64,000 nt of DNA from [Phialemoniopsis] sp. UDSM-2020 (Eukaryota; Ascomycota; Sordariomycetes; Thyridiales; Thyridiaceae), in contig JAEILZ010000003.1 of the NCBI GenBank assembly GCA_018873225.1, positions 5,146,001 through 5,210,000 of the forward strand, read 5' to 3'. The notes below the pieces were generated by a model, which was given only the letters and a program-made list of their open reading frames with translations, ran no database searches and had not been told where the DNA came from. Position numbers and translations under genes: made by a program. Positions 36,078 through 44,623 of the stretch are shown in pieces. How positions within the stretch are numbered: position 1 is the stretch's first letter; every line of letters starts with the position of its first letter.

Positions 36078-36851
36078 TCATCCTAAACCATCAAGAAACG
36101 CAGCGATATCGTCAAGCTCTTCCGGCACCTTTAACCAGTGTCCTTCTTGTTCCGCTCCACTGTACTCATGCCAATGCACACTGAATCCAATGTCTGTCAG
36201 GACTTGCCTTGCTTCCTGACCAAGCAGCACATCGACGTAGGCATCATCCTCGCCGTGTCCCAAGAAGACTGGTGTTTCCCGTAGTCGATCATGTTGTCCC
36301 CGCTGTGATTTACCTAGCCTTGGCCCGGCCTCGTCCATGGCGAGAGGAAGCCAGGTACTGATTCCTACAAACGCCCCTAGTCTCCGATCGGTAGGCTGTT
36401 GAAGCAATGTCCAAAAGCCCACGGCTCCTCCTTGACTGATGCCACATAGAATCACCTGCTCAGGCCTGCCGCCCAACCTCTCGACCTCGAAATCCAACAC
36501 TGACTGTATGTGTTCCACAGAGGTCTTCAAACTATCAATTTGCAGGCTCTTTTGCGCATCAGAGTCACCTGGAGAGTATGGATCAAACCAAGAAGGCATA
36601 TGTTCCTCAAATATCGTACTCCATACGGTTCGAGATGACGGGAAGATCCAACGCCAGCTTGGAAACCGCTGAGCTAGAGTAAGCTGGTCTGAAAGAAGGG
36701 AGGCCATCAGCTCCTCCGCAAACTCGTCTCCAGTACTTCCTCGGCCGTGAAGCACGATAGCTGTATGGGTATGCTTCTCTAGCGGCTCTATGACATGAGT
36801 GTGGCCAAAGGTGCTAGCCGAAGACCCGCCTCCGGATTCGATAGAGCTCAT
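36078..36851 (-). CDS. Acyl-protein thioesterase/phospholipase-carboxylesterase family hydrolase
   Basis: A single-exon alpha/beta hydrolase of 257 residues. IVLHGRGSTGDEFA (from residue 32) gives the oxyanion-hole region, GISQGG at 137-142 the nucleophile Ser139, GHGEDD near 198-203 the acid residue, and GHW with His238 the catalytic histidine. The order and length fit the abhydrolase_2 family (Apt1-like, carboxylesterase). Members cleave thioesters or carboxylic esters. It starts 31 bp downstream of the Dabb gene on the same strand. In this context, an enzyme that opens the ester or lactone made by a Baeyer-Villiger monooxygenase is an attractive inference, but a house-cleaning thioesterase is equally possible from sequence alone. 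Confidence 0.88.
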   Translation of the reverse strand: MSSIESGGGSSASTFGHTHVIEPLEKHTHTAIVLHGRGSTGDEFAEELMASLLSDQLTLAQRFPSWRWIFPSSRTVWSTIFEEHMPSWFDPYSPGDSDAQKSLQIDSLKTSVEHIQSVLDFEVERLGGRPEQVILCGISQGGAVGFWTLLQQPTDRRLGAFVGISTWLPLAMDEAGPRLGKSQRGQHDRLRETPVFLGHGEDDAYVDVLLGQEARQVLTDIGFSVHWHEYSGAEQEGHWLKVPEELDDIAAFLDGLG

Positions 36852-36882
36852 GGCGGAGGTTCAATCCACGTTCTTGAGACAC

Positions 36883-37440
36883 CTAGTAGATGCCGTTGCT
36901 AAAGTCCACCACGATGGCTTTGTCGACCAGATCCCCGATGCTCTTGATGAAGGCCTGGTGGGAGGGATCCGTCTTGACGTAATAGTCCCTGTCCTCAGTG
37001 GACGTGAACTCTACGACGAAGCCGTGGGTTATGCCGTTCTGCAATGCAATGTCAGTGGGTGAGATTGGAGAACCAAGACAGATAGGAGTACCTGTAGTCC
37101 TTCAGGAGAGTTGTCTTTGCCGCCTTTCAAAGAGACAATGTAGGGCGCGTTCTTTGTAGGATGGATGCAGCCGTCCTTCAGTGCAAGAAAGCGATCGCAA
37201 GCCTGGTACGTAGCGGTTAATAGAGCTTATGCTGTCCACTGGGAAAGATAGCCAACTCACAGCTTTAACGTCCTCTGCCTTCGCCTTGGGCTTGAATTGG
37301 AAGAGCACGGTGTGAGTCACGCTCGAACCGGTCTGCAAGTGGGTAGGATGAAAAAGGTTCGAGACCTGAGAGGACGTGCAGATGAAGAATACTACGGCCA
37401 AGGCAATGATGCCAGCTACAAGGTGACGAGGCTTCGCCAT
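36883..37440 (-). CDS. Dabb (stress-response alpha/beta barrel) domain protein with N-terminal membrane anchor
   Basis: Exons are 37261-37440, 37092-37202 and 36883-37038; 148 residues in consistent phase. Residues 7-26 (VAGIIALAVVFFICTS) are a single hydrophobic segment after a basic start, so a signal anchor or signal peptide. The ferredoxin-like Dabb domain follows: SVTHTVLFQFKPKAKAEDVKA, then ACDRFLALKDGCIHP, and ITHGFVVEFTSTEDRDYYVKTDPSHQAF. Dabb proteins are small dimers; some act as polyketide cyclases, others as stress proteins of unknown role. Most are soluble, so the anchor is unusual. It is in tandem with the thioesterase-like gene. Confidence 0.85.
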
Positions 37441-37729
37441 TGCGACTGCATGAACATGCAAAGTTGATGCAGGTGCGAGGATTTCAATTGCGCGCTTCGG
37501 GTTGACACGTCGCCTAGAAATTTGGCGCCTCGTCCCGCTAACGGGAGAATATGACGCTAAAACAAGGGGTAATTTCAGCTTGAGCTCTGCCTACACGTAG
37601 CACTTGAGGCTCAAGAGAGCGCGCCACGTACACGAGGCAAATGGCATCGGATAATCAATTGATACTTCATTGCCTTATTGATTCTGACCATGGCTGAAAG
37701 AAATCTTCAATTGCAGCTGATAAGCACAT

Positions 37730-39706
37730 CTATTCAGCAGTGAACTCGACGCCCTGCCACGACCCCTCAGCCCTCCACTCCTCCAGCTTCTCGATAAATG
37801 TCTTAAAGCCGTACCCCCAGGGCCCTCCACGGCCCATCTTGGCCATCTGCTCAGGCGTCGCAGTCCTCATCGCGATCTCCATCTCGCCCTCGCCGCCCAG
37901 GTAGCTAGGCGTGCACCCCATAGCGCCCATCATGGCGCCGCCGTGGCTCAGGATCAGCCCCGCCCACGCCTCCTCCGCCTCTTCTGTCACCTCGGCCACC
38001 GCCTTTTTGTCATCTCCGGCCCGCTTCTCCGCCGCGGCGATGATCTCGACGATGTGCAGCGTCTGGTGGTGCAGGCGCTCGGACTGATTTACGTTGGCGG
38101 CCGACTGCGCGAAGCCCGTGTAGAACAGGTTGGGGAACCCGTGCGTCGCCACGCCGTGCAGCGTCGACGGCCCCCTGTCCGCCCACTTGTCGTCCAGGTC
38201 CAGCCCGCCGCGGCCCCGGATCCTGATCTCGGCGCGCGCGGCGGGGCTGCCGTTGCCGACGAAGGGCGCCCGGTAGCCCGTGCCCATGATCAGCACGTCG
38301 ACGGGGAACTCCTCGCCGCCGGCGACCAGGCCCTTGGGGGTGATGGCCTCGACGCCGTGGCCCGCCGTGTCGACGAGCTTGACGCTGGGCAGGTTGAACG
38401 CGTCGAGGTACCCGTCGCTGAAGCACGGGCGCTTGCAGTACGTCGGGTACCACGCCTTGAGGCGCTCGGCCGTGGCCTTGTCCTTGACGATCTGCTCGAC
38501 GCGGGCGCGCGCGCCGTCGGCGAACGGCACATCGAGGAGCTGCAGCTTCTTGGTCCGGGCCGCGAGCTCGGCGGGGTCGGTCGGCAGTGGCCCGCAGGCG
38601 TGGCAGCCGAGGGTCACGGCGAAGCCGACCTGCTTGGAAAAGGCGTCGTCGACGAGATCCTCGGCGGGTTTCTCGCCGTACCCGGTCGTCGGCCAGGAGC
38701 TGTAGTTCTTCATGCGTTTGGTCTGCCAGCCTGGGGACGTTGCGACTTTAGACTTGAACTCGGCCGGGTCGGTGCGCGTGTTGGGCCGCGGGTAGACGAG
38801 CGCGGGCGTCCGCTGGAAGACGAAGACTTCTTTGGCGGACTTGCCCAGCGCCGGGATGGTCTCCATCGCGGTGCTGCCGGTGCCGATGTAGGCCACGCGC
38901 TTGCCTCCCAACTTGGACAGGTTTGCGTCCGTGGGCGACCCGCCGGTAATCGAGTAATCCCACCGGGCAGGGTGGAAGATGTGTCCGTCAAAGGTGGCCA
39001 GGCCAGGGATCTTGGGCGCTTTCGGCTGTGTGAGGGGACCTGACGCCATGAGCAGGTACTGCGATTGCACCTGAATCGTCCTTGGCTCTTGGCCAGGGCC
39101 GCGGTTCTCGGTCATTGTCGTCTTCCACACCTTGGCGGCGCCGTCCCATTCCGTGCTCGTCACATTGGTCCGGAGAAGGGCCTGACCCTTCAAACCCCAA
39201 TGCTTGACAAGGTAGTTTAGGTACTCTAGAATCTCTGACCCTAGAGAGAATCTGTCCTTGGGTATGTAGCCCGTGTCCTCAAGAAATGGGAAATAGCAGT
39301 GGCTCTCGACGTCACACCGCAGGCCCGGGAACCGGTTCCAGTACCAGACACCGCCGAAGCCACCGGCGTTGTCTACGAAGCGGATGTCCTCAGCCTTGAA
39401 GCCGGACTTGATCAGGCGGATCGCGTAGTACAGGCCGCCGATCCCGGTGCCGAGAATGAGGAACTTGGCGTAGGACCCGTCCTTGAGGGCCGGCTCCTGG
39501 GCGTTGAGGGCTGTATGGTCGACCCATGGATCATCGGACATGGAGTGAAGCCGCTCCGAGTCGGCAGTAGTCAAGTCCAGGTACTGGGCATTGCCCTCTG
39601 GACGGAGCTCGAGCCGCTTGCTGGCCTCTTCGACATACTTTTTGGTAAGCTCTTCGAAGCGGGCTTCCAGTGCCGCGGCCGTGGGAGGGTGTACAGCGTA
39701 TGCCAT
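37730..39706 (-). CDS. Flavin-dependent Baeyer-Villiger monooxygenase (BVMO 2)
   Basis: A single-exon class B flavin monooxygenase of 658 residues from the ATG at 39706 (a further ATG at 39742 adds 12 residues). The FAD motif GTGIGG is at 86-91, GGVWYWNRFPGLRCDVES follows, the BVMO fingerprint FDGHIFHPARWD is at 239-250, and the NADPH motif GTGSTA is at 275-280. IMGTGYRAPF and GFPNLFYTGFAQSAANVN lie in the C-terminal half. The 85-residue N-terminal extension and the long spacer to the C-terminus place it in the larger cyclododecanone/steroid-type branch, clearly different from BVMO 1, which has seven exons and 594 residues. So the pair is not a recent duplication. Substrate unknown. Confidence 0.92.
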   Translation of the reverse strand: MAYAVHPPTAAALEARFEELTKKYVEEASKRLELRPEGNAQYLDLTTADSERLHSMSDDPWVDHTALNAQEPALKDGSYAKFLILGTGIGGLYYAIRLIKSGFKAEDIRFVDNAGGFGGVWYWNRFPGLRCDVESHCYFPFLEDTGYIPKDRFSLGSEILEYLNYLVKHWGLKGQALLRTNVTSTEWDGAAKVWKTTMTENRGPGQEPRTIQVQSQYLLMASGPLTQPKAPKIPGLATFDGHIFHPARWDYSITGGSPTDANLSKLGGKRVAYIGTGSTAMETIPALGKSAKEVFVFQRTPALVYPRPNTRTDPAEFKSKVATSPGWQTKRMKNYSSWPTTGYGEKPAEDLVDDAFSKQVGFAVTLGCHACGPLPTDPAELAARTKKLQLLDVPFADGARARVEQIVKDKATAERLKAWYPTYCKRPCFSDGYLDAFNLPSVKLVDTAGHGVEAITPKGLVAGGEEFPVDVLIMGTGYRAPFVGNGSPAARAEIRIRGRGGLDLDDKWADRGPSTLHGVATHGFPNLFYTGFAQSAANVNQSERLHHQTLHIVEIIAAAEKRAGDDKKAVAEVTEEAEEAWAGLILSHGGAMMGAMGCTPSYLGGEGEMEIAMRTATPEQMAKMGRGGPWGYGFKTFIEKLEEWRAEGSWQGVEFTAE

Positions 39707-41065
39707 TTCGGTAAACCCGATCAGAAGAGCAGTAGATAACACACAGCTGTGAAGCCTACTCGCTCGAACCAGCTAGACAGTGCATCGTGAGCATGGGAAA
39801 GCGGCCGCCGTCTCTTATACTGTTTGTTGGCCACCATATTCCCAAAGGGGAAATTGGAAGTACTCCCGTATTGGTGCTAAGATTCGTGGGTCCTCCACAT
39901 AACGATCTATCTCCAATGTGTTGTGCTGCTTAAGTCCACGAAGTCGCAATCTGCTGACGTTGGACGAGGTCCCCTCGGCTCGCAACTTGTCATCAGCAGC
40001 TTGAAATTGCCAGCTCTTCGAGACTATTGGGCTATTTGTCATCGGCATTGATGAAAGTTGCAAGGTTGCGAGGAAATACTAAACTTGGAGACCGAGAATC
40101 AGAATGTGCCTACGTGTTCCCGCAGGAATTATTGGCTAACTTTAATTGGAACATGATTGAGGTTTTGCGAGCAGATTCGGACTCTTTTTGCAAGCTTCGC
40201 ATCAAGTGACCGATGTCAGGAAAGGCGATTTTGCGCGCCGATGCACCTCAGTCCGAGATATCTCTGAAACAGGCACCAACTTCTGATGCAAGCGGCACAT
40301 ACTGGTGCGCTATCAGCACTAGAATCAAAAAGTTCTAGCGTCGCAAGTCCTCGTCATCTTGGGCTACGGGCCGTCGGCTCAGCCCCAAAATGGTGGGGAT
40401 GGATTTCCAAGTCGTGGGGTCTTCCAGGGCTCCTTGAACAGACTGGAGTCGCTCCTTGTGCCCGGATGACGACAAATAGACGTTCAGATTGTGTCTATGC
40501 AAGTCGGCAATATCTGCAGGGCTGCATCTGTTCAGCCTTGCATGGGGATCGAGGTTCATGATCTTGAGGAAGCACCTTAAAACCTTAATGAAAAGCTTAT
40601 CCATAGACTTCTGGTGCTGTCACTTGTATCATTCTACCTGGTGGGGCACTCAGGTCGAACTAGAATGCTCCGAAACAAGACAAACGGCTTCAACCGTCGA
40701 CTCGAGATCCAAAAGCGGCTTAAATGGTCCCATTCGACTTGTTAAGCGATCATGGCCCCCTCCCAGGACGCGTACGCTGTTATCGCCAGCCTCGAATACA
40801 AAAAGCCCCGTGGCTGCGAAGCATTGTTCTCTTATAACATGGACCTCCGTGTTTACTCCATGAGAAAAAGGGTAGTCGATTCGAGCTTTCTGCATACTTG
40901 ACACTAGTCCGGAACAAGTGAGAGATACACACATAGGAACGAATACGCCTGACGAATACGACAACTGGAGCAAGATCGGCATATGCAACCTGACTTGTGG
41001 CACATAAACGCTTGTCCTGAATCATCATCACATCTGCAATCCCCTCACTTGCCAAATATTTGAAT
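39707..41065. other. 1.36-kb intergenic region with a possible decayed frame
   Basis: Upstream regions of BVMO 2 and the cyclase-family gene. On the minus strand a peptide at 40335-40604 (including CSPADIADLHRHNLNVYL) looks somewhat protein-like. I could not join it to other exons or name it, so it may be a remnant or chance. Confidence 0.3.
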
Positions 41066-42225
41066 ATGGCGGGATCGCAAGCATTGCCCGACTTCGACAG
41101 CCTCCCCAAGGTGGAGGGCATGCCACAAGGTTGCGCATGGGGCATCTTCGACAAGGACGGCAAGAAGGATGTCTACGGGACTCTCAATCTGTTGACGCCA
41201 GACGTCGTCGCGGCTGCTGCGACCGAAGTCAAGGAGGGAATCTCGGTCTCGCTCAAGTAAGCCACTTGCCCGCCTGGTCAACAAACAACCTACTGACCTC
41301 AACACCGCCTCCCAGCTGGCCCCTAAACGGCTTCCCCTTCCCAGTCCCCGGCCGCAAGAGCCCAGAGCACACCATCATCCCCCTCAGAGACCTAGACTGG
41401 CCCGCCGACGGCTGGGACGACGAGCTCTCGTTCAACACACAGTTCAGCAGCCAGTGGGACAGCCTGTGCCACTTCCACCACCAGGACTCGGGCTGCGCCT
41501 ACAACGGCGCCCGCCCGACCAAGGAGGCGCTGGCCGACCCCGCGGGCTCGGGCCCCTTCCCCACCGTCGACAAGTGGCACGCGCGCGGCGGACTCGTCGG
41601 CCGCGGCGTCCTGCTCGATTTCAAGCGGTACGCGGACGAGGTGCTCTCCCAGCAGGACGCCACCAAGGACGTCTCGTACCACCCGGCTGACGGGTACCGC
41701 ATCACGGTCGCGGATCTCGAGGCCGTGGCCGCGTGGGAAGGGGTCGAGTTTAAGCGCGGCGATGTCTTGATCGTGCGCACGGCGTACACCGAGGTTATGG
41801 GCGCGCCGACGCCGGAGGACTTTGCAAAGATGGCCAAGGTGCAGCTGACCGGGGTGCACGGTGTCGAGGAGACGGCACGGTGGGTGTGGAACAAGGGCTT
41901 CTCGGCGGTAGCGGGTGATAGTGCTTCGTTTGAGGCTTTCCCGCCGCTCAAGCTGGATGGAAGTGTTGGCGAGATGAGCGATCTTGGTAAGTCACACACA
42001 GCTTCATGGCATCGATTTTAAACCGCAAGATCTGACATGATAATTACAGTTCTTCACAAGTATTTCCTGGCCATGTTCGGCATGTCCATCGGCGAGTTAT
42101 GGGATCTCAAGGCTCTGTCGGAGCAGTGCAAGAAGCTGGGCAGGTACAGCTTCATGCTGACCTCGGTGCCGTTGAACCATCCTGGACTGGTTGCTTCGCC
42201 ACCAAATGCTCTTGCCATCTTTTAA
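41066..42225 (+). CDS. Cyclase-family (kynurenine formamidase-like) metal-dependent hydrolase
   Basis: Exons are 41066-41256, 41316-41986 and 42050-42225 with introns of 59 and 63 bp; 345 residues. The protein belongs to the cyclase superfamily, whose members include kynurenine formamidases and hydrolases of cyclic esters and amides. Visible signatures are GTLNLLTPDVVAAAA near the start, ISVSLNWPLNGFP, SSQWDSLCHFHHQ, GRGVLLDFKRYA, FKRGDVLIVRTAYTE and AGDSASFEAFPP near the C-terminus. In bacterial members the metal site reads HxGTHxDxPxH. Here the equivalent is SQWDSLCHF, a form I associate with fungal members, so the first histidine pair is replaced and metal dependence is uncertain. It lies at the right edge of the metabolic block. 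Confidence 0.86.
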
Positions 42226-42617
42226 TGCCGTCACATTGCACAATCAAGGTGTCTTCATTAAAAAGCAGTTACCATATTACAAATGACTAATCATAAGCTG
42301 CCCTGTTGGCAGAAACCATCTTTGTCTGAAAAGTAGCGAACTCATCGCAGAACAAGGGAGAAGAAAAAAAATCGTAGAGAAAAGTAAGAAAGAATGCCAT
42401 AATAAGCTCCCCATTGTCATTTCTGGGAGGCTTCCATCAGAGAGGTGATCCTCGCAATGCATTCTCGAATTCCATCACTGAAGCCATACCACAATGCCTC
42501 AGAGGGTTCCATCAAAACAGCGCAACTCTTCAAAAAACAGTCGAATCGCCGGCAACGGGACGACATACATCTCCAAGATGCATGATATTTCATCGCGAAG
42601 TTTCGATGAAATCAGTC

Positions 42618-44623
42618 TCAAGGTAGGTCCTCGACGTCACGCCACTCCATGTGGGCATCGTAGAACTCCTCCTCCTCGGTGTCGTAGAAGCCAGCATCCG
42701 AGTCAGAGTAGGAGCTAGCTTTGGCCTTCATCGCTTCAGAGACCGATATCTTCTTGCGGGTAGTAGATGAGGCGTCCTCGTTGTCGCTCGTCTCGGGCGA
42801 CTTGCCCACAGTGTCGACATACTCGTCGATCAAGGCCTCAGTCTCATCAGTGACGCGGTAGCGGGCGAACATGGCGCGCACCCTTGCGATGGCGTCGCGG
42901 TTAAGCTGTACCATGCGGTCGCGTTGGGCCTCTGCACGGGCGGCCAGCACATTCGGATAATTTTCGCCGTAGTCCTCTGCGATCATCATGTCCACAACCT
43001 CGGGGTTATACGATAGCCCGACGCTTCCGTGCTCGGGGTTGTTTCTTAAAAACTCTTCTTCGAAGCCATCCTCCTCGGATTCGATGTCTGAGACTATCTC
43101 CGGGGAATCGTAGATTTCGTCTAGGTCCATGGGCATGACGCCGAAAATGGGCCGCCTGGCATTGGCCACAGAACTGTTGGGGGAGCTCGGAGCGCCGCGC
43201 TCGGAGCCGGCACCCGAATCGGTAGTGTCTGCAATGCTTCCATGAGACTGGGCGTCACTCTTGACGCTGTTGTTGGAAACCTGCTCGGCGTCTTTCTCGC
43301 CCTCGTTCTCAGTGGCGGCCGAGGTCTTTGTGCTGGTGTCAGTAGTAGGAGGAGTGTCGACATCATTGCCAGAGATGGTGGACGAGCAGTCCCAGAACTC
43401 TTCGCCACCGGCGTCGCTTTGGTTATCGCCAAAGTAGACATATGGCTTGGCCGGGGGAATGGGCGGGACGGTCGCGGGGAGCTTCACGTCTGGGAACACA
43501 ATGGTGACCTTCTCGGTGAGGCAAAAGGTCGCCATGTGCGAGTTGATGGGCCGGTACTGGTTGTCCTCATCCTCGTCAAAGATCACGGGCGGATATTGGT
43601 CCTCTCTGTGGTTTCTGTTGTCAGACTTTTGATCAGGAATGATGTTGCGCGGAGCGTGACTTACTCGGGTTGATACCCCATGTTTGTCGGACCAGCATTC
43701 GGAAGGTCCTGCATCAGGGCGAGCTCCCATTTCATGTATTTGCGGATCTTTTATCAACTTGTCAGCACGATGCCCCAGGACAAAAATTTAATGAGAATGA
43801 AGGCACTGTGGATCGGAGTCCTTGAGCTAATTATCACATACCAGAGTGTTTAGATCTGCGACAAAGTCCTCCTAACGTCATTCGTTAGTGAGATCAGTGC
43901 CATTTAGAACTTGAGGAATCCTGAACTTACGACACCCCAGCGAACACCAAGCTTCTCAGGCAAGAAGAAGGGCAGGAAATCATCTTTGCGCGGACCTTCG
44001 AACCAGAAACCGTCGAGCTCCTCATCGTAAAAGAGGGTGATCGCCTTTCCGAAGAGCGGTTTAATCTCCTTTCCCAGGACCTGGGGCCATGAATGGTAGA
44101 ACTCTCCGGCTACGCGCGCGTCCTGGATACGGCCGAACAAATTCATGAACAGGGTGATCATGATCTTGATGATGCCGCCCCAGTTGTGGCCTGCAATGAA
44201 TTCTCTCTCGAGCACCCAGAGGGCGTCGCAGACAAGCTTGTCCATCTGGTTGATGAGATCACGCTGCTCCGGAGAAAGACTTCGATGAGCCGCCATGAGA
44301 ACTTCTTGATACTTTATCTCAGTGGGCACATCATCTTCTTCGAGAGAACACCTCCACTTCCACGCCTCGATGATGGCATCCAGAGTCGGCGGTGGATCCT
44401 CATCAGTGGTGACCTCGTCCGAGGAGGGGTCAAGCCCGCCCTCTTGAGGAGAAGTAGTGACTGCAGCCGGAGAAGCAGAAGTGACTTCCTCTGGAGAAGA
44501 AGGAGGGGTCGCCTCTCCACCCGAAGAAGGAGAGGTGGCTCCGTCAGTAGGGGAAGCGTTGGCTAGTCGCAGAGCCAGGCCTTTGATCTCCATGCCTTGC
44601 GGGCCGACTGGGATGTGAGCCAT
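42618..44623 (-). CDS. Acidic fungal protein of unknown function
   Basis: Exons are 43931-44623, 43842-43871 (30 nt), 43665-43747 and 42618-43614; 600 residues, joined in phase. The start ATG at 44623 (MAHIPVGPQGMEIKG) was preferred over 44695, which adds a hydrophobic stretch that looks untranslated. Residues 25-75 are Ser/Thr/Pro-rich. A helical region follows with AIIEAWKWRCSLEE and LINQMDKLVCDALWVLEREFIAGHNWGGIIKIMITLF. The centre (VRWGVEDFVADLNTLIRKYMKWELALMQDLP, across three exons) looks conserved. The last 250 residues are acidic and disordered (SDIESEEDGFEEEF, DTEEEEFYD). I do not recognise the family. It could be a scaffold; nothing more can be said. Confidence 0.75.

Noticed and set aside
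37943..39043. 366-residue plus-strand frame inside BVMO 2
   Set aside because: Exactly antisense to a clear BVMO with high third-position G/C; the peptide is Arg/Gly/Ala-rich without a domain.
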